Below are positions 7,189-14,004 of a stretch of DNA of 19,159 bases, one piece after another. Position 1 is the first letter of the stretch; the number at the start of each line of letters is the position of its first letter. The notes under the pieces were generated by a model. It saw only the letters and a list, made by a program, of their open reading frames with translations. It searched no databases and was not told the origin of the DNA. Source of the stretch: Candidatus Methanophagaceae archaeon (GTDB lineage Archaea; Halobacteriota; Syntropharchaeia; Alkanophagales; Methanospirareceae); assembly GCA_013374505.1 (NCBI GenBank), contig QENJ01000004.1, positions 1 to 19,159 on the forward strand. Direction: 5' to 3'. The position numbers and the translations under genes were made by a program.

Positions 7189-8181
7189 TCAATCCGAGTC
7201 AAGCTCATTAACAAGTTCTAATGCCTCTCTGAATTTAGTACATGCAAGATTGAAATTATCATCCCATAGATGGGAAGATTTCAATTGTCGGCCTTCCATG
7301 ATTAGACTTTTGACCTTTGATATCTTCTCTTGCCATTGTTCTTTGGGTTCTGGTCTTCTACGTAAGGACGATAAAAATCTCTGCTTTTTGTCTAAATTCT
7401 TCAATGCCCTATAAAGTTTCTCCTCAGAAAGGATTTGTAGCGGGTCGATAATTGCCCTCTTAAGATGTCCTTCCATTGCAGAAATCTGGGATAATCTCTC
7501 CTCTTGAGAAATATCCTCACGCAGTAGACGGGTAAAATGATCAAACATATGCCGAATATCTAAACCTGCTTGCCGTATTGTTCGACCGCTTTCCATTTCA
7601 TAGTACAAAATAGATTCCTTGGCTAACTCATACTTTTCAAATAGGAGGTTTATTCTTCTATTATCTTCATCAGATAAGTTGGCGATGGTAAATAAATGCT
7701 TCTCCTTTGATTCTTGCTCCAATGCTGAATCAATTTCATCTATTTTCTCTTCAACAGTGGGGCGTTGCCAGCTCTCCTTAGAACTAATGATAAACGATTC
7801 TAAATTAGAAAGCTTAGTCGCTATTGCGTTTAAATCTGAGCTAATATCTGGTAGCTTTTCCATACTTATGTTTTTGGTTTTTTCTCTGTCTATTAATTCC
7901 TTCTCCTTTTTGAGAAGCTTTCCGAATTGTTCAAGAGTACCTTCTCGTTCTTTAATCAATGAGTATGACTTTATATTTTCATTCTCAAGCCCTTTAATTC
8001 GCTCTTCATAGTGTTTCTGATTAATCCGAAGGCGGGTATTTAGAAGTTCGATTTGTTCTGATTGGGCATCTTCTTTCTTTTTGTACCATTTCAGTGAAAT
8101 CACATTGATTATTACAAGTATTATAGCAATTATGTATGCCACCAACTCTTTTACCAAACTTACTATATTGTTATCAATCAT
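7189..8181 (-). CDS. Membrane-anchored coiled-coil protein
   Basis: This is 330 residues. One N-terminal membrane helix (about residues 8-30) is followed by KWYKKKEDAQ and a long heptad-rich segment (about 34-110) typical of a coiled coil. The remaining 200 residues are helical and charged, without cysteines of note or catalytic motifs I recognise. The RmuC-like opening (single helix plus coiled coil) is not followed by a nuclease core, so I do not call it RmuC. ATG 8181 has CGGTGA seven bases upstream. The start lies only about 30 bases inside one cassette boundary (GCCTAAC, 8210-8216) and the stop 19 bases inside the other (GTTAGGC, 7164-7170), making this the clearest single-gene cassette in the window. 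Confidence 0.75.
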   Translation of the reverse strand: MIDNNIVSLVKELVAYIIAIILVIINVISLKWYKKKEDAQSEQIELLNTRLRINQKHYEERIKGLENENIKSYSLIKEREGTLEQFGKLLKKEKELIDREKTKNISMEKLPDISSDLNAIATKLSNLESFIISSKESWQRPTVEEKIDEIDSALEQESKEKHLFTIANLSDEDNRRINLLFEKYELAKESILYYEMESGRTIRQAGLDIRHMFDHFTRLLREDISQEERLSQISAMEGHLKRAIIDPLQILSEEKLYRALKNLDKKQRFLSSLRRRPEPKEQWQEKISKVKSLIMEGRQLKSSHLWDDNFNLACTKFREALELVNELDSD

Positions 8182-8209
8182 TTTTATTCACCGATAAAGT
8201 AGCGATTTC

Positions 8210-8353
8210 GCCTAACTCCGTCATATCCGAACTCGAGTTCGTATGTACTTCCATTTTGGCATTATATCCGAAGTTAAGTTTGCATATACCACCCTTTAAC
8301 TGAAACTTCTTAATTGTTTTTTCCCTCCTGACGCTCTTCAAAACGTTATACGC
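8210..8353. repeat. attC-like site 6 with double-hairpin repeat, copy B
   Basis: It begins with GCCTAAC (8210-8216), an exact RYYYAAC box, and ends with GTTATACGC (8345-8353). CGTCA (8219-8223) can pair with TGACG (8329-8333). The interior holds the palindrome CGAACTCGAGTTCG (8228-8241), the spacer CCATTTTGG, and a second hairpin TATATCCGAA...TTTGCATATA (8263-8288), the same architecture as 3819-3930. At about 140 bp it is near the upper length known for attC sites. The right box overlaps the last codons of the FMN split-barrel gene, as stop codons often do in cassettes. Confidence 0.65.
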
Positions 8354-8772
8354 TCAATTTCTGACTCACGCATATTGTCTTCCATAGTCCAGAAATGGGC
8401 TTCGCCGGTATACACCCGGAATAGCACTAACAAAGGGTCTTCTGCACCACTCCTTACAATCGCCTTTAAAAACTGTCTTTCCTCAAGCAGCCGTGTCTTA
8501 AGCGCAATATCATCAATGCGTTCAACCTCGCCGGCCACTCGCATCATCTTCGCGGTTTGAGGATCTTTTGGTGCATAAAAGCATACTTCCACCTTTGAAT
8601 TGCTCTTTAATTGTTTACAGACCTCTTTCGTTGCTCCCGTATGGAAATAAAATCCGTTTTCGTCTGCAAACCACAATAAAAATCCACGAACCCTTGGTTG
8701 TGCTCCGTCCGCAGTTGCAATATAACATACCGGGTTTTCATTCGCAAACTTGATACAATCTTGGTAATCCAT
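8338..8772 (-). CDS. Pyridoxamine 5'-phosphate oxidase-like FMN split-barrel protein
   Basis: This is 144 residues, the usual size of single-domain members. The N-terminal pattern NPVCYIATADGAQPRVRGF (residues 13-31) followed by GFYFHTGATKEVCKQL (39-54) and VEVCFYA (61-67) is typical of the flavin-binding split barrel, and MRVAGEVERIDD (77-88) continues it. Members bind FMN or F420 and reduce diverse substrates; the specific reaction cannot be read from sequence. ATG 8772 has AGGAG seven bases upstream. The last codons (ERITF, stop 8338-8340) lie inside the right box of attC-like site 6, so the C terminus is encoded partly by the recombination site. It forms a cassette with the GGCGTATAG-type box at 8834-8842. 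Confidence 0.88.
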   Translation of the reverse strand: MDYQDCIKFANENPVCYIATADGAQPRVRGFLLWFADENGFYFHTGATKEVCKQLKSNSKVEVCFYAPKDPQTAKMMRVAGEVERIDDIALKTRLLEERQFLKAIVRSGAEDPLLVLFRVYTGEAHFWTMEDNMRESEIERITF

Positions 8773-8830
8773 TTTTCTACTCCTGGCTTATTAAAGGATG
8801 TGAGAATATAAATAATTTGTGTTTTTTTGC

Positions 8831-8920
8831 AATGGCGTATAGAGTTTCGCGTGTATATGAAGTCGCCGTAGGCAATTTGAGTTAGGGCGTAAGTTCGAAC
8901 CATATACACTCTGTTATGCG
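8831..8920. repeat. attC-like site 7
   Basis: GTGTATATG (8851-8859) and CATATACAC (8901-8909) are perfect complements, followed by TCT and GTTATGCG (8913-8920). The interior has GCC-GTA-GGC and AATTTGAGTTAGGGCG, parallel to the AATTTGGGTGGAG of site 5. The left box is degenerate (GCGTATAGAG at 8835-8844 in place of RYYYAAC), yet GGCGTATA is still the complement of the TATACGC found at the other cassette end (8347-8353). Good stem, weak left box. Confidence 0.7.
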
Positions 8921-8927
8921 ACACCCG

Positions 8928-9150
8928 CTACACCAATATTTGCTCAATAATCTCTGCTGCATCTTGGACAAACTTTGGATAAAGAGTAGTAACGAGTTTT
9001 TTCTTTTGCCCTTTCATCTTCAATTCTTGTCTTTCCATATTTAACTCCTAGGACCATAAACGCACCAGTCACCGCTCCACAGGTTTCACCCATCCGAGTA
9101 GGTTCATCCAAACCAGACCGAAAAAGATACCAAGCGAGAAATATTTTAGT
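8928..9150 (-). pseudogene. Remnant of C_GCAxxG_C_C family redox protein
   Basis: One frame (to the stop at 8944) reads GLDEPTRMGETCGAVTGAFM then VLGVKYG, the core of the PF09719 C_GCAxxG_C_C family. In another frame a 36-codon stretch (ATG 9038 to stop 8928) ends TTLYPKFVQDAAEIIEQIL, which resembles the family's usual C terminus (CPKFVxxAxEIxE). The N-terminal cysteine segment and the middle Asn-Cys-Arg segment are missing, and the C-terminal cysteine is Tyr, so an internal deletion plus frameshift has probably destroyed the gene. The first frame can start as far up as 9219, overlapping the upstream gene, but that N-terminal part (MYKWYLLKKIFF) is not family-like. The remnant ends 8 bases from the right box of attC-like site 7. 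Confidence 0.65.
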
Positions 9151-9199
9151 TTTGTTGTTCATTCTTCCACAAAAAAATATTTTCTTTAACAAATACCAT

Positions 9200-9628
9200 T
9201 TATACATTCGCATTATCAAAAACGTATCCGGGGCAATTTTCTGTATCTAAGTACTCTAACAAATTACTTTTAATAACTTTTCCATTGCAATCAATAAATT
9301 TCTCAGATGGCATATTATTTTTTGGGATGATAAAAACCCGAAGTCGTATCCATTTTAGACTACTGTCAGTTTCAATTATTGGACGCATATCAACTCTAAA
9401 ATCAACTGCTAATTTACCACTTCTATCAACTTCTACTATCGCTTCTGGATACTTTTCTAAAAACTTCTGAGCCTCAAGCGTACTTTTTGCTATTTTGATA
9501 TATTCTTCATCCGAAATATCAGTACCATAAAACTGTCTTGGGTAGGAAATATCGTATAAAACAAAACTTGAAAGCCCAATTAAAATAATAACGATAAAAC
9601 CATAAAATAGTTTTTTGTTCTTCATCAT
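9200..9628 (-). CDS. Membrane-anchored hypothetical protein
   Basis: This is 142 residues with one N-terminal membrane helix (about residues 7-25), then an extracytoplasmic domain. The segment EEYIKIAKSTLEAQKFLEKY, followed by AIVEVDRSGKLAVDFRV, resembles PepSY-like or related archaeal exported domains in which a helix precedes a short beta sheet; this is a resemblance, not a firm assignment. Two cysteines near the end (DCNGK, ENCPG) could form a disulfide. It begins two bases after the stop of the 80-residue gene and is the third gene of the DUF4349 operon. Confidence 0.75.
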   Translation of the reverse strand: MMKNKKLFYGFIVIILIGLSSFVLYDISYPRQFYGTDISDEEYIKIAKSTLEAQKFLEKYPEAIVEVDRSGKLAVDFRVDMRPIIETDSSLKWIRLRVFIIPKNNMPSEKFIDCNGKVIKSNLLEYLDTENCPGYVFDNANV

Positions 9629-9630
9629 GG

Positions 9631-9873
9631 TTACTTCTTGTATCTATTTATTAAACATCCAATTCCTGAGCCAATTAATGCCCCAATAATTATTGCTAAA
9701 AGGAAAAGTATAATATGACTATTCCATATATCCGCAATAGGAAATGCAAGAGTGGTTGGCAAACCGAAAGTATATATTATTAGGGGATTACGCCAAGTCC
9801 CACCTGAAAGGGTAATAAGGCTTATTAACCCCCACATCGCTCCTACTACCACACATATTTTCCATTTCTCCAT
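9631..9873 (-). CDS. Small hypothetical membrane protein
   Basis: This is 80 residues, nearly all hydrophobic: helices near residues 5-23, 29-47 and 53-73, the last with a GALIGSGIG glycine pattern, and a basic end (NRYKK). No family is recognised. It sits four bases after the DUF4349 gene and two bases before the next start, so it is the middle gene of a three-gene operon and may assist one of its two exported neighbours. Confidence 0.7.
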   Translation of the reverse strand: MEKWKICVVVGAMWGLISLITLSGGTWRNPLIIYTFGLPTTLAFPIADIWNSHIILFLLAIIIGALIGSGIGCLINRYKK

Positions 9874-9877
9874 CGTA

Positions 9878-10789
9878 TCATTCCTTACCCCTCCTTTTTA
9901 ATCTTGGTACTAACCTGGATTTGACGAGCCAACCGATGCAGATCAGAATTAATATTGGCAAAGCATAGCCAACGAAGATTATAAGTCCTCGTATTACTGA
10001 TACAAAACCACTGAATGCAGAACGAAGAGCATCCCTTATCCCCCAGCTATGTGTTATCGGCTCCGGCTCATTTAATGAAACGTGGATCGTGGCAAGTTCG
10101 ACACGGTTCTCAAGATATTTTATCCGCCCGGTAAGTCGTTCGATTTCACCCCTTACACGCCATAATTCTCGCTCAACCTCAAGAACTTCCGTTGTATTAT
10201 TAGCCATGTCCAGTATCTCCCGTAACCTCCGCTCCTGCCGCTCCGAATTGTTTAGCCTCGCCTTCAAATCAATATATTCTTCTGTAACGTCTTCTCCTGA
10301 GATGTGTTTTGATTTTACAGTACCAACGTGCTCTATTTCTGCAATACACACGAAAAGCATGTCCGTTGATACTCTAATAGTAATACGTCCCTCCTTACGC
10401 CCTGTACCTGTGACGTGCATATGCGAATCAGAAATAAAACCATTATACCGCTCTACAATATCCATAACTGCGTCAAAACTTGATTGGAAGTGTTCCACTT
10501 CGATGTTTAACGAAGCCGTTTGTATTATCTTCCTTTCGGTATCTGTATCCGTATATTGTAATTCCGATGTTCCTCTTCCTGCCGGCGCTAGAACTCTTTT
10601 ATCTCCTCCTATGGCTGTTTCTTCTTCAACAGTCATAGGTATACCCATCTCAAGATACGCTGGATATGGTTTTGGTTGTGAATAATCGGTCGGTCCCTTT
10701 GAACGCGGTAATGAGGCAATCATAAAACACACTGAAGCTGCTAATACGCAGAGCACAACGACAACCGCTATTTTGGTATATTTTTCCAT
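9878..10789 (-). CDS. DUF4349 domain-containing membrane protein
   Basis: This is 303 residues. An N-terminal signal anchor (about 5-26) precedes a low-complexity linker to residue 85. The DUF4349 domain follows: RKIIQTASLNIEV, GFISDSHMHVTGTGRKEGRI, VGTVKSKHISGEDVTEEYID, then a predicted coiled coil (LNNSERQERRLREIL to GRIKYLENRV) and a C-terminal membrane helix near 268-290 ending in basic residues. These proteins are exported or membrane-bound and of unknown function; the ISGEDVTEEYIDLKARL block is diagnostic. It starts at ATG 10789 and is preceded by a TATA box at 10821-10828. It is the first gene of the operon 10789-9200. GC content is visibly higher than that of the genes below it. Confidence 0.9.
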   Translation of the reverse strand: MEKYTKIAVVVVLCVLAASVCFMIASLPRSKGPTDYSQPKPYPAYLEMGIPMTVEEETAIGGDKRVLAPAGRGTSELQYTDTDTERKIIQTASLNIEVEHFQSSFDAVMDIVERYNGFISDSHMHVTGTGRKEGRITIRVSTDMLFVCIAEIEHVGTVKSKHISGEDVTEEYIDLKARLNNSERQERRLREILDMANNTTEVLEVERELWRVRGEIERLTGRIKYLENRVELATIHVSLNEPEPITHSWGIRDALRSAFSGFVSVIRGLIIFVGYALPILILICIGWLVKSRLVPRLKRRGKE

Positions 10790-10820
10790 TTTTCCCGCAA
10801 TTCCTATTTTATATTCCCTA

Positions 10821-10828
10821 TTTATAAG
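10821..10828 (-). promoter_or_regulatory. Archaeal TATA box for DUF4349 operon
   Basis: On the minus strand CCTTATAAATAGG lies about 35 bases before ATG 10789, which places a transcription start roughly 10 bases upstream of the start codon. It separates this operon from the ABC exporter operon, whose last gene ends at 10878. Confidence 0.5.
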
Positions 10829-10877
10829 GTTTTCGATAACTACGAATTGAATTGAAGTTATTAGGGGTGGATTTCAA

Positions 10878-11546
10878 TCACATTTTTTCTATCAACCCAT
10901 CCTTCATATAAATAACCCTATCACTATATTCTTTATGCCAATCTTCGTGTGTAATCATCACAATGGTTTGGTTTAATTCCGTGTTTAGCGTTTTAAACAA
11001 TTCAAGAATTTGCTTTGACGACTCGCTATCTAAACTCACACAGGGCTCATCAGCAAAAAGGATCTTCGGCTTATTTACTATTGCTCTTGCAATTGCAACC
11101 CTCTGCTGCTCTCCGCCTGAAAGCTCCCTGGGAAGGTGATGTAATCTATTACCAAGACCCACCGTCTCCAGAATATCTATACTTGATTTTAAGTATAGTT
11201 CCTTTCTTTCACCCCGCATCATAGCTGGCAGGTACACATTCTCCACCGCGGTAAGCTCGGGCAAAATTGCATATTCCTGAAATACATAACCCAAATGGTT
11301 TAATCGGAATAATGTCTTTTCTCTCTCGGATAATTTCAGGGCATTTAGTTTATCTATAAATATCCTACCTGCTGTTGGTGTATCAAGTAGACCAATCTGG
11401 TGAAGCAAAGTGGATTTACCACTACCTGAGGCACCCATTATAGCCAAAAACTCGCCCTTTTTCACATCGAAAGAAACGCCTTTCAGTGCTTGCACTTTCA
11501 CTTTCCCCATAATATACGTTTTTTCTATATTTTTTACTTCTATCAT
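10878..11546 (-). CDS. MacB/LolD-type ABC exporter ATP-binding protein
   Basis: This is 222 residues, the standard length for the family. Walker A is GASGSGKST (38-46), the Q-loop glutamine is at 90, the signature LSGGEQQRVAIARA is at 142-155, Walker B ILFADE at 162-167 and the switch His at 200 (MITHE). The usual DEPTGNLDS after Walker B is DEPCVSLDS here, a modest change next to the D-loop. It powers the FtsX-like permease encoded just upstream (one base between genes). Type VII ABC systems of this kind move lipoproteins, peptides or small molecules out of the membrane or transmit force rather than transport across it. It ends the 13934-10878 operon. Confidence 0.95.
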   Translation of the reverse strand: MIEVKNIEKTYIMGKVKVQALKGVSFDVKKGEFLAIMGASGSGKSTLLHQIGLLDTPTAGRIFIDKLNALKLSEREKTLFRLNHLGYVFQEYAILPELTAVENVYLPAMMRGERKELYLKSSIDILETVGLGNRLHHLPRELSGGEQQRVAIARAIVNKPKILFADEPCVSLDSESSKQILELFKTLNTELNQTIVMITHEDWHKEYSDRVIYMKDGLIEKM

Positions 11547-11547
11547 T

Positions 11548-12753
11548 TTAACCCCAAATTGATTTTAGTATATTCTCTCTTGCGGTTTTCCATGAAGGGA
11601 TAAGTCCGGCAATAAATGAAGCCGCAATTAAACTGATTATACTCTGGATTATAAGCTGCTGTTCTACTACGGGTTTGAGCTCGCCCATAGGAAACGTTAT
11701 AGGATTTGCAGTCATATAGGAAATTAAAAAATATAGCAGAAACGCCCCTAGGATAATGCCAGAGAAACAATAGAATAATGCCTGTATTACATAAGAATGG
11801 ATTATAGCCCACTGGTCTATTCCAATAGCCTTTAAAATGCCTATCTGTCTTCTTTTATTGACCGTATTAATGTAGATAATGATAAATATCACAACAACAG
11901 CCATTACCAAGCTAATAATAGTAGAAATAAAAGTAATAAGCGAGAAACTGCTGATTACATTGCCTACAAGTCCAGCAGACTTATCTTTCCATGTTTTAAT
12001 ATCCTCGCTTATGCCAAGCTCCATGAACTTTTTCCTGTACTCTTCTTCACTCCCTCTTCGAGAGATTTTAACAAGAATTTCTGAGGCTTTGTTATCCAAT
12101 CCCAGGACAGACTCCATCTCTTTTTCTGTGATAAAAGCAGCGCTATCAACCGTAAAAGCTTTGGTTTTAAAAATACCCTTCACTCTGTACTCTTTTATAG
12201 CGCCATTACTGAAAGTCACCTTAATCTTATCTCCCACTCTTACACCACCAAGGTCAGCTTCTTCGGCTTCTTTACCCTCCGTACCTGCTAAATCGATACC
12301 CAATAAAATTTCATCGGTATCTGCCTCACTCAAATATTCGCCCTCTATCAGTTCTGTCTGGATTTTTGTAACCGCTACTTCATCTACCGGATTTATTGAA
12401 CGAACTGCTCCACCTACAAAATTATCTTTATATGTGTATGTTGCACCTGTCATATAGCGTGCTGATGTTCCAACAACACCCGGCAGACTGTTTATCTTCT
12501 TTTTAATACTGGCCACATTATTTATGTAAAGGTTATCTTCTTTTGGTTCAATAACAATATTTGAGTACGTGTAATCTATTATCATTATATTCATAGTTTC
12601 TCCAATACCCGAAACGATTGAAGGTAGAAATATAAGATTCATAAATATTAGCGACATAATCGTAACTGTCAGAATGACCGTTCCTATACTCCCTCGCCTT
12701 ATAGATTTATGCGCTAAGAAAAATGAGACTTTAAAGTTCTTTAACATCGTCAT
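11548..12753 (-). CDS. FtsX/MacB-type ABC permease
   Basis: This is 401 residues with the MacB topology: one N-terminal helix (about residues 22-45), a large extracytoplasmic domain (about 50-265) and three C-terminal helices (about 270-300, 320-352, 366-388). The region before the second helix group has NKRRQIGILKAIGIDQW, the coupling segment that contacts the ATPase (RxxxIGILKAIG is the FtsX hallmark). The extracytoplasmic part includes SLPGVVGTSARY and LIEGEYLSEADTDEILLG, typical MacB_PCD features. It overlaps the upstream gene's stop by four bases (ATGA, 12750-12753) and is followed after one base by its ATPase. It works in the cytoplasmic membrane as a dimer with that ATPase. Confidence 0.95.
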   Translation of the reverse strand: MTMLKNFKVSFFLAHKSIRRGSIGTVILTVTIMSLIFMNLIFLPSIVSGIGETMNIMIIDYTYSNIVIEPKEDNLYINNVASIKKKINSLPGVVGTSARYMTGATYTYKDNFVGGAVRSINPVDEVAVTKIQTELIEGEYLSEADTDEILLGIDLAGTEGKEAEEADLGGVRVGDKIKVTFSNGAIKEYRVKGIFKTKAFTVDSAAFITEKEMESVLGLDNKASEILVKISRRGSEEEYRKKFMELGISEDIKTWKDKSAGLVGNVISSFSLITFISTIISLVMAVVVIFIIIYINTVNKRRQIGILKAIGIDQWAIIHSYVIQALFYCFSGIILGAFLLYFLISYMTANPITFPMGELKPVVEQQLIIQSIISLIAASFIAGLIPSWKTARENILKSIWG

Positions 12754-13934
12754 CCCTTCTTCTTTTTTTGGGGGTAAAAATAAAAGCCGATGCCTGCTAA
12801 AGCAATCAGAATGGCAGGAATAATTAAGGTCAACATATCATTTTTTTCATTAGCTTCAACAACCAAACTCAGCTTTTCTGTGATTGTATGATTTCCCGAA
12901 TCATCTTTATAGCTAATTTGAAGATGGTACTCAAAGCTACCACTCGCGCCCGGTATTAATGTAAATACTGCCGGGCTATCGTCATCCGGCTCTATTTTAC
13001 CTAAAAACGCTTCTTTTACGCCTGAAAAGGGTAGATCTGTTATGCTTGCCTTGACGGATTTTGCATCTCCATCTCCTGCATTTTCAATGCGAACGAGGAG
13101 TGTAAAATCTTTTCCCTGTTTTATGTTCAATGGGTCTGTCTTTATATTTGATATACTCAACTCTGCTAATCCTATAACTTCAATACCGGCAATCTCGCTC
13201 TGTTTCTTCTCTTCATCGCTCAATCCCTTGTATGTTATGTTAATTGGAATCGTAATCATGCCGGTAGGTGTATTCTCACTCGATTTGAAGTTTAACATAA
13301 ACTCATAGCTTTCTTCTGGCTCAAGACGTTCGATATAGTAGTTACCGGGATCATTGAAATAGACAGACTGCACTTTGCCGATTTTAACGAAGATGTCGTG
13401 TGCTGCGGTCTCTCCGCGATTCGTAAGCTTCAAAGCAAGTGTAAAATCGTCTCCCGGCCGTATCTCCTCCGAAATATCCTTTTCTACCTCAAGCGATACC
13501 TCTTTCAAGGATGTCCGTTCGTTGACGCGCACGGGAAAGGGATAGCGAAGTGTTCTTCGTGCAAGACCGCCTTCCGAGCGGTAACGGATATGGATTTCAG
13601 GGAAGTAAATCCCTTCCGCTTTAGGAGTAGTAAAGGCGAATGTGATCGCTGTACTGCTTCCTCCGCCAAGTATGCCCACGTACTCAAACCTTTTATGGTC
13701 GTGCTCGAAACGTGAGGCAAAGAGGTAGATGTCTGTTATATCCGCACTTGTGTTTATTGCTGTGTTTTCTAGTGTTACTGTTACTGTGCCAAGCTCTCCG
13801 GGAGTTAGAATCTCTGGCTGGATGGTGTAGTCGGCGATCGTAAGCGCGGGAGATTGGGCGTAAGTTACGGGTATGAGGAGCAAAAGTAGAAGTATGGCTA
13901 TCAGAATACATTTTAATGGTTCTTTTGTTTTCAT
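12750..13934 (-). CDS. Secreted, membrane-anchored COG1361-like (CARDB) protein
   Basis: I start the gene at ATG 13934, not at the further in-frame Met at 14027, because the shorter form begins with a clean signal peptide (MKTKEPLKCI, a leucine run, then VTYAQ) and the longer start would overlap the divergent promoter and regulator. The 394-residue product has three or more repeated Ig-like domains of CARDB/NPCBM-like type: LTPGELGTVTVTLENTA, RPGDDFTLALKLTNRGE and KQGKDFTLLVRIENAGDGDA, each with the x-PGxxFTLxxxIxNxG pattern. A C-terminal helix and KKKKG tail anchor it outside the cell. COG1361-like proteins are commonly coded with MacB-type exporters in archaea and may be the exported partner. 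It is the first gene of the operon. Confidence 0.9.
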   Translation of the reverse strand: MKTKEPLKCILIAILLLLLLIPVTYAQSPALTIADYTIQPEILTPGELGTVTVTLENTAINTSADITDIYLFASRFEHDHKRFEYVGILGGGSSTAITFAFTTPKAEGIYFPEIHIRYRSEGGLARRTLRYPFPVRVNERTSLKEVSLEVEKDISEEIRPGDDFTLALKLTNRGETAAHDIFVKIGKVQSVYFNDPGNYYIERLEPEESYEFMLNFKSSENTPTGMITIPINITYKGLSDEEKKQSEIAGIEVIGLAELSISNIKTDPLNIKQGKDFTLLVRIENAGDGDAKSVKASITDLPFSGVKEAFLGKIEPDDDSPAVFTLIPGASGSFEYHLQISYKDDSGNHTITEKLSLVVEANEKNDMLTLIIPAILIALAGIGFYFYPQKKKKG

Positions 13935-14004
13935 GAGATATACGTTTATATTAGGGCATATATAAGATTTATACTCAGCAAACAACTGGTAAAGGTGTTG
14001 TAAA
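13935..14004. promoter_or_regulatory. Divergent promoter with palindromic TATA region
   Basis: The 70 bases between the two start codons contain TATAAGATTTATA (13961-13973), a perfect five-base inverted repeat with a three-base centre. Read rightwards, CATATATAAG can serve as TATA box for the regulator, with a start near 13988; read leftwards, TATAAATC can serve the exporter operon, with a start near 13944. The two promoters overlap, so binding of one factor would shut both. AAAGGTG at 13991-13997 is the Shine-Dalgarno site of the regulator. No strong Shine-Dalgarno is seen for the leftward gene. Confidence 0.6.

Noticed and set aside
7029..7214. A 61-codon minus-strand frame over site 5
   Set aside because: It is only the attC-like inverted repeat translated; repeat structure explains it better.
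7189..8181. RmuC-type nuclease
   Set aside because: The single helix plus coiled coil is similar, but no PD-(D/E)XK core or RmuC block is visible.
3819..8353. CRISPR array
   Set aside because: Repeats are not regularly spaced, spacers are kilobases long and contain genes, and no Cas gene is present.
8607..8924. A 105-codon frame overlapping the split-barrel gene and site 7
   Set aside because: It is out of frame with the well-supported split-barrel gene and runs into the inverted repeat.
10089..10685. A 198-codon plus-strand frame opposite the DUF4349 gene
   Set aside because: It is serine-rich antisense of a recognised gene.
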